Assembly: GCF_014196535.1 (NCBI RefSeq)
Contig: NZ_JACIDU010000028.1
Location: forward strand, 1 to 32,416
Direction of reading: 5' to 3'
Length of the DNA stretch: 32,416 bases
Origin: Allorhizobium borbori
GTDB lineage: Bacteria; Pseudomonadota; Alphaproteobacteria; Rhizobiales; Rhizobiaceae
Under the pieces are notes generated by a model that saw only the letters and a program-made list of their open reading frames with translations, searched no databases and had not been told where the DNA came from. Within the stretch, counting starts at the first letter, position 1. Each line of letters opens with the position of its first letter. Shown piece after piece: positions 1 to 8,057 of this stretch. Position numbers and translations under genes: made by a program.

Positions 1-128
1 CCATAAATCGCGATCCCGGCCGAATCCGGACCACGGTCCGTCATCGTTACAAGCATGTCGCTCAGCAACTCACCCAACCGACCCTCAAGAGAACGGTCCT
101 TCAAAAATAATCCTACTATCCCACACAT
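1..128 (-). CDS. glxB: Class-II glutamine amidotransferase, GlxB/MgsA type (5' end only)
   Basis: Only the first 42 codons are in the window; the gene continues past position 1. The protein begins Met-Cys-Gly-Ile-Val-Gly, so Cys2 becomes the N-terminal nucleophile once Met1 is removed, as in class-II (Ntn) glutamine amidotransferases. Residues near 32-37 read TDRGPD, the family's Arg-Gly-Pro-Asp substrate-loop signature. A GGAGG ribosome binding site (CCTCC at 137-141 on the plus strand) lies 8 nt upstream of the start. The gene follows a GlxA-type regulator on the same strand, as in rhizobial glxABCD. GlxB is homologous to the glutaminase-like subunit of N-methylglutamate synthase (MgsA). 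Assignment to the amidotransferase family is firm; the exact paralogue is inferred from position. Confidence 0.82.
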   Translation of the reverse strand, partial: MCGIVGLFLKDRSLEGRLGELLSDMLVTMTDRGPDSAGIAIY

Positions 129-244
129 GGCATATGCCTCCGTCTGCTCGTGAGGACATGGCTACCACAGGGCGCCGCAACAATCAACTGGTAAGAATAA
201 ATTTTTCCTAAGGTTCAATATTTCGATTAAGCCAGGCCCGTCGG

Positions 245-1234
245 CTAGGATCGCGGTTCTTCGGCCATCCGCCTGCGCAGCGCATTCGGCGTCAGTCCGA
301 AAAGCGTTGAAAATGCACGGGAAAAATGACCGGCGCTGGAGAAACCGGTCGCAAACGCAACCTCTGTGACGGACAGCGGGCTCTGCTCGATCAGTCGTCG
401 CGCGTGCATCAGACGAATATTCCGGTAGGTATCGAGGTAGCCTTCTTTCATGTGAGTGGAAAAAAGCCGGTCGAGATGGCGCACGCTGGTGCCGGCAAAC
501 CGCGCCATCGTCGCCCGGTCGAGCGGCTGCTCGATGCTCGCCTCCATCTTTTCCAGAACCGTCAGAAGCACGGGGTGATGGGTGCCGAACCGCTCCGCCG
601 CCGAACCGCGCTGCGGCGCCTCCGACTCGGCAATGCCGGTGTGCAGGTACCAGTCCGACACCCGTCGCGCGAAATGGGAGCCCATGCGCTCCCCGATCAT
701 CGCATGCATCATGTCGAGCGGCGCGACCCCGCCGGCGCAAGTGATGCGGTCGCCATCGATGACATAGCGGGCATGGCGAGGGCTCAAGTGACCAAAAGCC
801 TCGCGCAGCACCGGCGCATGTTCCCAGTGGATGGTAAAATCACGGTTATCCAGCAGACCGGCTGCGGCCAACACATAGGAACCGCTCGAAATACCGCCGA
901 TGCGGATGCCGAGCCGCGGCAGGCGGCGCAGCTTGCCGTAATCGGCCTCGGGCAACACCCAATCCTGCGGCCCGCCACCGGCTACGACGAAAACGGTATG
1001 ACACGTCTCCCCGAGCCGTTCCAGCGCCTCGCATTCAAAGGCTGTGCCGGACGAACTCTTCACCGGGCGTCCGTCCATGGACAGCATGACGACCTCATAG
1101 AGGTCGAGCCCGCCAATGAGATTGGCCGCGCGCAGTGGCTCGGTGGCCGAGGCGAAGGACATAAGCGCGAAATTCGGGATGAGAACGAATCCGATTCTCT
1201 GGGTGCTGCGCGGGTCGGGATGAACAACGGCCAT
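245..1234 (-). CDS. glxA: GlxA-type AraC-family transcriptional regulator with DJ-1/PfpI-like domain
   Basis: The 329-residue protein has an N-terminal DJ-1/PfpI-like domain (about residues 12-185) and a C-terminal AraC/XylS double helix-turn-helix (about 225-322). The second helix-turn-helix contains the typical segment VTEVAFATGFSSAGHFSRAF. The nucleophile elbow reads GGISSGSY, with Ser where active DJ-1 hydrolases have Cys, so the domain is presumably a ligand sensor. Relatives include GbdR and SouR, which activate glycine betaine and sarcosine catabolism genes in Pseudomonas. It is divergent from soxBDAG and just upstream of glxB, so control of one or both is likely but inferred. The ATG at 1234 lies 12 nt downstream of a GGAGGG, a long spacing, so the exact start is uncertain. 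Confidence 0.88.
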   Translation of the reverse strand: MAVVHPDPRSTQRIGFVLIPNFALMSFASATEPLRAANLIGGLDLYEVVMLSMDGRPVKSSSGTAFECEALERLGETCHTVFVVAGGGPQDWVLPEADYGKLRRLPRLGIRIGGISSGSYVLAAAGLLDNRDFTIHWEHAPVLREAFGHLSPRHARYVIDGDRITCAGGVAPLDMMHAMIGERMGSHFARRVSDWYLHTGIAESEAPQRGSAAERFGTHHPVLLTVLEKMEASIEQPLDRATMARFAGTSVRHLDRLFSTHMKEGYLDTYRNIRLMHARRLIEQSPLSVTEVAFATGFSSAGHFSRAFSTLFGLTPNALRRRMAEEPRS

Positions 1235-1414
1235 AAAACGCTTTCACCCTCCACCCTTCGCTCGCGCCACCTTAAGGTAAAAAGAAGCGCTGCCTCCAAA
1301 ACATCGCCCCGCGTTCACGATGGCCTATTTTTATATAGAAATGTCCCTTTGGTGCAATAGCTCCATGCAGGACTGCGTTAGCCTTTTCTCATATCGGAAG
1401 AGGTGCCCGCCCCC
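1235..1414. promoter_or_regulatory. Divergent intergenic region between glxA-type regulator and soxB
   Basis: This 180-nt stretch must hold the promoters of both the regulator gene and the sox operon. It contains a perfect 10-bp palindrome, ACCTTAAGGT, at 1269-1278, an AT-rich patch near 1327-1345, and the soxB ribosome binding site GGAAGAGG at 1396-1403. I could not assign confident -35/-10 pairs. Confidence 0.45.
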
Positions 1415-2665
1415 ATGCGTTATTCAGCTTTCTCCATTCTCATGAACGGCCTGCGCGGCAATACGTCGTGGAAGCCCGCCTGGCGCGAGCCGGCGCCGAA
1501 GTCGCATTATGATGTCGTCATCATCGGCGGCGGCGGCCATGGTCTTGCCACGGCCTATTATCTGGCCAAGGAATTCGGCATTCGCAATGTCGCTGTTCTG
1601 GAGAAGAACTATATCGGCTCCGGCAATGTCGGCCGCAACACGACGATCATTCGCTCGAACTATCTGCTGCCGGGCAACAATCCGTTCTACGAGCTTTCGA
1701 TGAAGCTGTGGGAAGGGCTGGAACAGGATTTCAACTTCAACGCCATGGTTTCCCAGCGCGGCGTTCTGAATCTCTTCCACTCCGATGCCCAGCGCGATGC
1801 CTATACGCGACGCGGCAATGCCATGCGTCTGCATGGGGTCGATGCCGAACTGCTCGACCGGGCGCAGGTGCGCGACATGCTGCCCTTCCTGGATTACGAC
1901 AATGCCCGCTTCCCCATCCATGGCGGCCTCATTCAGCGCCGGGGCGGCACGGTGCGCCATGACGGCGTAGCCTGGGGCTATGCTCGCGGTGCCGACAGCC
2001 ACGGCGTCGACATCATCCAGAATTGCGAAGTGACCGCCATTCGCCGCGAGAACGGCAAGGTCACAGGTGTCGAGACGTCGAAGGGCTTCATCGGCTGTGG
2101 CAAGCTCGCTGTGGCGGTCGCCGGCAACTCCTCACAGGTGGCGAACATGGTGGACATGAAGCTGCCACTCGAAAGCCATGTATTGCAGGCCTTCGTTTCC
2201 GAGGGACTGAAACCGTTCATCGATGGCGTTGTCACCTTCGGGGCCGGGCATTTCTACGTGTCGCAATCCGACAAGGGCGGCCTCGTCTTTGGCGGCGATA
2301 TCGACGGTTACAACTCCTACGCCCAGCGCGGCAATCTCGCCACCGTGGAGCATGTTATCGAGGCCGGCAAGGCGATGATCCCCGGCCTTTCCCGTGTCCG
2401 GGTTCTCAGAAGCTGGGGCGGCATCATGGATATGTCGATGGACGGCACACCGATTATCGACAAGACGCCCATCGACAATCTCTATCTCAATGCCGGCTGG
2501 TGCTATGGCGGCTTCAAGGCCACGCCCGGTTCCGGCTGGTGCTTTGCCCACCTCATCTCGAAGAACGAACCGCACGAGGTGACGCGCCAGATGCGTCTCG
2601 ACCGCTTCGAGCGCGGCTATATCGTCGATGAAAAGGGCCAGGGCGCCCAACCGAACCTTCACTGA
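1415..2665 (+). CDS. soxB: Sarcosine oxidase beta subunit (or N-methylglutamate dehydrogenase MgdA)
   Basis: This 416-residue flavoprotein subunit belongs to a heterotetrameric sarcosine oxidase or the homologous N-methylglutamate dehydrogenase. It oxidises an N-methyl amino acid, giving the free amine and a one-carbon unit. An FAD-binding Rossmann motif, GGGGHG, is at residues 38-43. A segment with QRRGGT just before His182 (RHDGVAWGYAR) matches the region where FMN is covalently bound to His in characterised beta subunits. ATG 1415 is chosen over an in-frame GTG at 1403, which lies inside the ribosome binding site GGAAGAGG; the resulting length is normal for SoxB. It is the first gene of soxBDAG. 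Neighbouring glxB makes the MgdA alternative serious; sequence alone does not settle it. Confidence 0.93.
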   Translation: MRYSAFSILMNGLRGNTSWKPAWREPAPKSHYDVVIIGGGGHGLATAYYLAKEFGIRNVAVLEKNYIGSGNVGRNTTIIRSNYLLPGNNPFYELSMKLWEGLEQDFNFNAMVSQRGVLNLFHSDAQRDAYTRRGNAMRLHGVDAELLDRAQVRDMLPFLDYDNARFPIHGGLIQRRGGTVRHDGVAWGYARGADSHGVDIIQNCEVTAIRRENGKVTGVETSKGFIGCGKLAVAVAGNSSQVANMVDMKLPLESHVLQAFVSEGLKPFIDGVVTFGAGHFYVSQSDKGGLVFGGDIDGYNSYAQRGNLATVEHVIEAGKAMIPGLSRVRVLRSWGGIMDMSMDGTPIIDKTPIDNLYLNAGWCYGGFKATPGSGWCFAHLISKNEPHEVTRQMRLDRFERGYIVDEKGQGAQPNLH

Positions 2666-2690
2666 ATTTCGCAAAGCAAGGATACCGGCA

Positions 2691-2963
2691 ATGGCCAGCC
2701 TCGTGCCGTGCCCGCATTGCGGGCAAAGACCCAAGGAAGAATTCACCGTCAAGGGTGCGGCGCTTGCCCGCCCCACGGCGGACGCAAGCCCCGAAACGTG
2801 GTTCGACTACGTTTACCTGCGCGACAACCCGCGCGGCCTTTATGACGAATACTGGCACCACACTTCCGGCTGCCGCCGCTGGCTGGTGGTGACACGCGAC
2901 ACCGCGACCCATGAAATCGAGGGCGTGCGCGACGCCTCTGCGAAGAAGGAGGCCGCGGAATGA
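2691..2963 (+). CDS. soxD: Sarcosine oxidase delta subunit (zinc-binding)
   Basis: This 90-residue protein has the SoxD zinc-site pattern: Cys7 and Cys10 in CPHC, and His57 with Cys61 in HHTSGC. In solved sarcosine oxidases, equivalent residues bind a structural zinc and the subunit supports the tetramer rather than catalysis. The start at 2691 matches the family length; longer readings from upstream would overlap the end of soxB and add an unrelated N-terminus. The stop codon overlaps the start of soxA by 4 nt (ATGA at 2960-2963), a typical translational-coupling arrangement. The homologous MgdB subunit of N-methylglutamate dehydrogenase is the alternative identity. Confidence 0.93.
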   Translation: MASLVPCPHCGQRPKEEFTVKGAALARPTADASPETWFDYVYLRDNPRGLYDEYWHHTSGCRRWLVVTRDTATHEIEGVRDASAKKEAAE

Positions 2964-5929
2964 CGTCCTACCGTCTGACAAAGGGCGGTCTTGTCGACCG
3001 TTCCAAGCCACTTTCCTTCACGTTCGATGGCAAGCGTTTCGTCGGCCTTGAGGGCGACAGCCTCGCCTCTGCATTGCTCGCCAACGGGCAATTGCTCATG
3101 GGCCGTTCGTTCAAGTATCACCGCCCGCGCGGTGTGCTGACCGCCGGCGCCGCCGAACCGAACGCCCTGATGACCATCGGCGAGGGCGGACGCACCGAGC
3201 CTAACACCCGCGCCACCATGCAGGAGCTTTATCAGGGCCTTGTCGCGCAGAGCCAGAACCGCTGGCCCTCGCTCGACCACGATATCGGCGCGCTGAACAG
3301 CCTGCTTTCTCCCTTCCTCTCCGCCGGTTTCTACTACAAGACCTTCATGTGGCCGGCAGCCTTCTGGGAAAAACTCTACGAACCCTTCATCCGCAAGGCC
3401 GCCGGTCTCGGCAAGGCAAGCTATGAAGCCGACCCGGACCGCTATGAAAAGTGCTGGGCGCATTGTGACCTGCTGGTTATCGGTTCCGGCGCCACGGGTC
3501 TGGCAGCAGCGCTCACCGCCGGACGGGCCGGCGCACGCGTCATCCTGATCGATGAAAACGCGACGATCGGCGGCGGGCTTCTTGCAGAAACCGCCACCAT
3601 CGGCGGCATCTCTGCCCCCGATTTCGTCAGCCGGACACTGGCCGAACTCGAAAGCCTGCCGAACGTACAGGTGCTGGCCCGCACCACCGGCTTCGGCTGG
3701 TATGACGGCAACGTCTTCGGGGCCGTGCAGCGGGTGCAGAAGCATGTGCGCGATCCGCGTCCCGAGGTTCCGGTGGAACGGCTGTGGCGCATTGCGGCCA
3801 AGCAGGCCATCCTCGCCACCGGCGCGGAAGAACGTCCGCTGGTATTCGGCGGCAACGACATTCCCGGCGTGATGATGGCGGGCGCGATGCGCACTTACCT
3901 GAACCGTTATGGCGTCGCCCCCGGCCAGAAAGTTGCCATCTTCACCACCAATGACAGCGGTTACGCGCTGGCGCGCGATCTGGAAGCCGCTGGCGTCAAG
4001 CTTGCCGCGATCATCGACAGCCGCGTCGCCGGTGCCTCAAACGGCGTCTACTCCGGTCCGGCCCGCATCGTGCGCGGCGGCTTCGTATCCGACGCCGAAG
4101 GCGGCAAGGCGCTTTCCTCCATCACCGTCTTCAAGGATGGGCAGACGGAGAAGCTTGCAGTCGATGCGCTCGCCATGTCAGGCGGGTTAAGCCCGGTCAT
4201 TCACCTCGCCTGCCAGCGCGGCGGCCGTCCGGAATGGTCGGATACCCATGCGGCCTTCATCGTCGCCGAAGACCGGAAGGGACTGTCGCTGGCCGGCGCC
4301 GCCGCCACGGTCAACGGGCTTTCCGCCTGCCTCGAGGCGGGCGTCGCCAAAGCCATCCACCTGGTTGGAGGCCTTGGTTTCAACGCTGAAAGGACCGTCT
4401 TCGGTGCGGTCGAAGGCGATGTGATCCCGGCAGCGGCGAAGCCGGTCTGGAACATTCCGGGCATCAAGGGCAAGGCCTTCATCGATTACCAGAACGACGT
4501 TCACCGCAAGGATATCGGCCTTGCTGTGCGTGAAGGCTATGGCCATGTGGAACTGGCCAAGCGCTACACGACGAACGGCATGGCGACCGATCAGGGCAAG
4601 CTCTCCAACGTCAACGCCATCGGCCTGCTGGCCGAAGCGCGCGGCATTTCGCCCGCAGATGTCGGCACCACGACGTTCCGCCCGTTCTACACACCGGTTT
4701 CCTTCGGCGCGCTTGCCGGCACTTCGCATGGCAAGCATTTCCAGCCGGTGCGCCAATCGCCCCTGCACAACTGGGCGAAAAAGAACGGCGCGCAGTTCGT
4801 GGAAACCGGCCTGTGGTATCGTTCGAGCTGGTTCCCGCGGTCGGGCGAAAAGACCTGGCGCGAAAGCGTGGATCGTGAGGCAAAGACCGTTCGCCTCAAT
4901 GCCGGGCTTTGCGACGTTTCGATGCTCGGCAAGATCGAGATTACCGGCAAGGATGCGGCGGAATTCCTGAACCGTGTCTATTCCAACGCTTTCCTGAAAC
5001 TTCCGGTCGGCAGGGCCCGCTACGGTCTGATGCTGCGGGAGGACGGCTTCATCTATGATGACGGCACCACCAGCCGTCTCGAGGAAAACCGCTTCTTCAT
5101 GACCACCACCACGGCCTATGCCGCCGGTGTCATGAACCATCTGGAGTTCTGCGCGCAGGCGCTTTGGCCGGACCTCGATGTGCGGCTTGCCTCCGTCACC
5201 GACCAATGGGCCCAGATGGCGCTGGCCGGCCCGAAGTCACGAGCTATCCTCCAGACCATCGTCGACGAGGATATCTCCAACGAAGCTTTCCCCTTCCTGG
5301 GGGCAAAGGAAGTGTCGCTCTTTGGTGGCAAGCTGACAGGCCGGCTCTTCCGCATCTCCTTCTCCGGCGAACTGGCCTATGAACTGGCCGTGCCTGCCGG
5401 GTATGGCGAAAGTGTTGCCGATGCGCTGATGGAGATCGGCAAGGAGCACGGCATCTGCGCCTATGGCGTGGAAGCGCTTGGCGTGTTGCGCATCGAAAAG
5501 GGCCATGTGACCCACAACGAAATCAACGGCACCGTCGTGCCCGCCGATCTCGGCTTTGCCAGGATGGCTTCCGCCACCAAGGCGGATTTCATCGGCAAGC
5601 GGATGCTGGAGCGCGAGGGCCTCAACGACCCGAACCGCCACCAGCTTGTGGGCGTCAGGCCACTCGACCCGGCAACGTCGTTCCGCAGCGGCTCGCACAT
5701 CCTGGAAAAAGGTGCTGCGGCGACGCTGGAAAACGATCAGGGCCACATCAGCTCAAGCTGCTATTCACCGCATATCGGCTCCACCATCGGGCTCGCGCTG
5801 GTCAAACGCGGTGCCTCCCGCCACGGCGAGGAAGTGCTGGTGTGGAACGGCCTGCGCAACGAATACACCCCTGCCCGCCTTTGCGATCCGGTGTTCTTCG
5901 ATCCGGCTAACGAAAAGCTGAAAGTCTGA
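2960..5929 (+). CDS. soxA: Sarcosine oxidase alpha subunit (or N-methylglutamate dehydrogenase MgdC)
   Basis: This 989-residue subunit has the usual layout. The N-terminal ferredoxin-like fold carries the motif FKYHRPRG (residues 51-58). A dinucleotide-binding Rossmann region has GSGATG at 175-180. The C-terminal 400 or so residues form an aminomethyltransferase (GcvT-like) domain that, in the family, binds tetrahydrofolate and captures the one-carbon unit as 5,10-methylene-THF. GcvT-type features include the ALGVLRIEKG segment. It overlaps soxD by 4 nt and precedes soxG by 7 nt. No truncation or frameshift is visible. As with the other subunits, sarcosine and N-methylglutamate are both possible substrates. 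Confidence 0.94.
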   Translation: MTSYRLTKGGLVDRSKPLSFTFDGKRFVGLEGDSLASALLANGQLLMGRSFKYHRPRGVLTAGAAEPNALMTIGEGGRTEPNTRATMQELYQGLVAQSQNRWPSLDHDIGALNSLLSPFLSAGFYYKTFMWPAAFWEKLYEPFIRKAAGLGKASYEADPDRYEKCWAHCDLLVIGSGATGLAAALTAGRAGARVILIDENATIGGGLLAETATIGGISAPDFVSRTLAELESLPNVQVLARTTGFGWYDGNVFGAVQRVQKHVRDPRPEVPVERLWRIAAKQAILATGAEERPLVFGGNDIPGVMMAGAMRTYLNRYGVAPGQKVAIFTTNDSGYALARDLEAAGVKLAAIIDSRVAGASNGVYSGPARIVRGGFVSDAEGGKALSSITVFKDGQTEKLAVDALAMSGGLSPVIHLACQRGGRPEWSDTHAAFIVAEDRKGLSLAGAAATVNGLSACLEAGVAKAIHLVGGLGFNAERTVFGAVEGDVIPAAAKPVWNIPGIKGKAFIDYQNDVHRKDIGLAVREGYGHVELAKRYTTNGMATDQGKLSNVNAIGLLAEARGISPADVGTTTFRPFYTPVSFGALAGTSHGKHFQPVRQSPLHNWAKKNGAQFVETGLWYRSSWFPRSGEKTWRESVDREAKTVRLNAGLCDVSMLGKIEITGKDAAEFLNRVYSNAFLKLPVGRARYGLMLREDGFIYDDGTTSRLEENRFFMTTTTAYAAGVMNHLEFCAQALWPDLDVRLASVTDQWAQMALAGPKSRAILQTIVDEDISNEAFPFLGAKEVSLFGGKLTGRLFRISFSGELAYELAVPAGYGESVADALMEIGKEHGICAYGVEALGVLRIEKGHVTHNEINGTVVPADLGFARMASATKADFIGKRMLEREGLNDPNRHQLVGVRPLDPATSFRSGSHILEKGAAATLENDQGHISSSCYSPHIGSTIGLALVKRGASRHGEEVLVWNGLRNEYTPARLCDPVFFDPANEKLKV

Positions 5930-5936
5930 GGTTCCG

Positions 5937-6470
5937 ATGACCGATTTCATAATCGAACACCGCGCCGCGCTTGGCGAAAAGAAATCCTCGAGCTTCATGG
6001 GCGTGAAGCTCGAGGTGCTTCCCGAAGGCCATGTTCTGCATGCGCTGGCGGGAAGCGCGGATGGCGACCTCTCCGGAGCCATCCGCACCGCTCTTGGCCT
6101 GGAGGCTCTGGCCGTGCGGTTCGTGACACCGGGCCAATGGTTCATCGTGGGCGACAATGCCCTCTCCCACGCCGAACTCACCGGTCTTGCTGACCGGCTG
6201 AAGCCCATGGTGGATATTGTCGACCAGAGCCACGGCCGCATTCGTATCGGTCTCAGCGGAGAAAAGGCGACGGCCGTTCTGGCCAAGGGTACGGCGGCCG
6301 ATCTGGCGCTGGCCGCCTTCCCGGTCGGTCACGCCACGATGACGCTCATCGGCCATATCGGAGCCCATATCACCCGAACCGGCGAAAACGCCTTTGAACT
6401 CATGGTTCTGCGCGGCTTCGCGGAGAGCCTGTGGGACGAGCTTGCGGATATGTGCGCGGAGTTCAGGTAA
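5937..6470 (+). CDS. soxG: Sarcosine oxidase gamma subunit (or N-methylglutamate dehydrogenase MgdD)
   Basis: This 177-residue protein is the last gene of the soxBDAG operon, starting 7 nt after soxA. Its length and pattern fit the SoxG family, which has a GcvT-like fold and plays a structural role in the tetramer. Recognisable segments include FVTPGQWFIVG and, near the C-terminus, FELMVLRGFAESLWDEL. The gene is followed by a hairpin at 6484-6506 shared with the convergent DeoR-family gene. Confidence 0.9.
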   Translation: MTDFIIEHRAALGEKKSSSFMGVKLEVLPEGHVLHALAGSADGDLSGAIRTALGLEALAVRFVTPGQWFIVGDNALSHAELTGLADRLKPMVDIVDQSHGRIRIGLSGEKATAVLAKGTAADLALAAFPVGHATMTLIGHIGAHITRTGENAFELMVLRGFAESLWDELADMCAEFR

Positions 6471-6483
6471 TCCGCCGAACGCG

Positions 6484-6506
6484 GGAACGGTTCTGAGGAC
6501 CGTTCC
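6484..6506. terminator. Hairpin between convergent soxG and the deoR-type gene
   Basis: The arms GGAACGG (6484-6490) and CCGTTCC (6500-6506) pair perfectly, with an extra T-A pair and a wobble pair toward the loop. The hairpin sits between two convergent stop codons, as expected for a bidirectional terminator. No strong T tract follows on either strand, so termination efficiency is uncertain. Confidence 0.55.
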
Positions 6507-7267
6507 TACGCCACCACCTGCTCCACGCCGAACTGCCGGAACTGTTCGGCCAGAACGCCGGTGGCCGGCGCGTCGGTCACGAGCTGGTTGATATCGCGCC
6601 ACTGGGCGTAGCGGGCCGGAAAAAGCCGGTCGTGCTTGGAATGGTCGGCAACGACGATCGTGCGCGCCGCCTGCGATACCATGGTCTGATAGACCGCGCT
6701 GCATTCGATCAGCGCATCGGACGGCCCGTCTATACCAAGGCCGGATGCGCCGAGGATCGTGTAATCGGCATGAAAATCCTGCAGGAACGAAATGGCGTGC
6801 GCGCCATGCGTCGCGCCTTCTCCTGCCAGATATTCGCCGGGGATAAGGATCACCCGGATCGTCGGATTGATGGCGAGCACCGTCGCCACGCCGAAGGCGT
6901 GGGTCAGAACGGTCAGGTTCTTCATTTCGACCGCGATGCGCCGCGCCACATGCACGGTGGTGGAGCCGGACCCGATCATCAGCACCCGTGCGCCTTTGAG
7001 CAGCGGCACGGCGGTGCGGGCAATCCGCTCGCGCTCGGAAACGAAAAGCGCATGGCGTTCGGTGACGGATGGTTCGGTGCTGAGCGAGCGAACGGCACCA
7101 CCATACGTCCGGTTCAAAAGGCCCTGTCCGGTCAGTTCATCAAGATCGCGACGAATGGTTTCAGTCGAAACCGCCAGACGGCGGGCAAGTTCCGCGACGC
7201 GCAGGCTGGGCGACTGATTCAGCTCGTTCAGGATGCGCTCCTGACGCACCGATTTCGGCTTCTTCAT
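6506..7267 (-). CDS. DeoR/GlpR-family transcriptional repressor
   Basis: This 253-residue regulator has a DeoR-type winged helix at the N-terminus (about residues 8-60; RQERILNELNQ, then STETIRRDLDEL, then the family hallmark RTYGGA). It is followed by the DeoR C-terminal sensor domain, whose phosphate-binding-like motif GSGSTT is near residue 99. ATG 7267 is preferred because GGGGA lies 8 nt upstream; an in-frame ATG at 7288 would add seven residues. It is the last gene of the minus-strand unit that also encodes the polyamine-type ABC importer and an isochorismatase-fold hydrolase, so it probably represses that unit in response to a metabolite. DeoR regulators often sense phosphorylated sugars; the ligand here is unknown. 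Confidence 0.9.
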   Translation of the reverse strand: MKKPKSVRQERILNELNQSPSLRVAELARRLAVSTETIRRDLDELTGQGLLNRTYGGAVRSLSTEPSVTERHALFVSERERIARTAVPLLKGARVLMIGSGSTTVHVARRIAVEMKNLTVLTHAFGVATVLAINPTIRVILIPGEYLAGEGATHGAHAISFLQDFHADYTILGASGLGIDGPSDALIECSAVYQTMVSQAARTIVVADHSKHDRLFPARYAQWRDINQLVTDAPATGVLAEQFRQFGVEQVVA

Positions 7268-7343
7268 CCGCTCAATCCCCGCTTGCATCTGTCTGTTGCG
7301 TTTCTGTCAGGAACGGCAGGCCCCTGCAAGCCCCGCACCGGGA

Positions 7344-8048
7344 TCACCCGGCATTACGCTCCGGCAATAGCGCCAGAAGTTCGTCCGTGTTCATCACATT
7401 CGCGTAAATCATGTGAAGCCGTTCCAATTCGCTGACGTGCAGGTCGTGGTGACCCGCCGCGCAGGCATCATCCAGCACGATCACATCGAAGCTTTCATCG
7501 GCAAGGCTGCGCACGGTAGACGAAACGCATTGATCGGTAAAAATGCCGGTACAGACAACGTGAGCAATGCCCATATTGGCCAGCACAAGGCGCAGGTTCG
7601 TGCCGGTCAGCGCACTGTCGGTCGTCTTGGTCACGACAATCTCGTCGTCCAGTGGCGCAAGCTGCGGCACGATCTGCGAGGCCCATTCGTCCTTCGGCAG
7701 CAGCAGATTGTTCCAGCCGGGTTTCTTCTGGGAAAGGGAGCGATCGCGACCATCGGGTTTCAGGCAGGCAATGCGGGCAAAGAGAACATCAAGCCCACGC
7801 GCCCGGAAACTGTCGATAAGCGTGCGGTTGTTCGGAATAACGGTCGTGTGCATGCGTTCATGAAACGGCGTCCACGCGTGGTAGCGGGCAAGTTCATCGC
7901 CGGAAAGCGTCGCCGGGTCGGGTCGCTCCAGATAGGTGTTCTGCACATCGATGACGAGCAGCGCGACCTTGCCCTCTTCCAGAACCGGATCGTCCGGCTC
8001 CGGCGCACCGTGATAGTAGAAGGAACGGCGTTCGGTTTTCCAGCCCAT
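7344..8048 (-). CDS. Isochorismatase-fold cysteine amidohydrolase
   Basis: This 234-residue protein belongs to the cysteine hydrolase superfamily of isochorismatase, nicotinamidase, N-carbamoylsarcosine amidase and biuret hydrolase. The expected catalytic triad is visible: Asp34 (VIDVQN), Lys141 (VTKTTDSAL) and Cys174 (FTDQCVSST). The presence of Cys174 points to amide hydrolysis rather than isochorismate hydrolysis. The start is supported by GGGAG upstream, and the gene begins 9 nt after the permease gene, so it is co-transcribed with the ABC importer and probably acts on the imported compound or its product. Given fused hydantoinase and sarcosine oxidase genes elsewhere in the window, N-carbamoylsarcosine amidase is one candidate, but sequence does not prove a substrate. 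Confidence 0.88.
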   Translation of the reverse strand: MGWKTERRSFYYHGAPEPDDPVLEEGKVALLVIDVQNTYLERPDPATLSGDELARYHAWTPFHERMHTTVIPNNRTLIDSFRARGLDVLFARIACLKPDGRDRSLSQKKPGWNNLLLPKDEWASQIVPQLAPLDDEIVVTKTTDSALTGTNLRLVLANMGIAHVVCTGIFTDQCVSSTVRSLADESFDVIVLDDACAAGHHDLHVSELERLHMIYANVMNTDELLALLPERNAG

Positions 8049-8057
8049 GCCAGCTCC

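Noticed and set aside
2628-2690. A longer SoxD starting inside the end of soxB
   Set aside because: The extra 21 residues are not part of the SoxD family, and ATG 2691 places the CPHC zinc motif at its usual position.
4187-5206. A 339-codon minus-strand open frame inside soxA
   Set aside because: SoxA is continuous and well conserved through this stretch; the antisense frame has no supporting motif or ribosome binding site.
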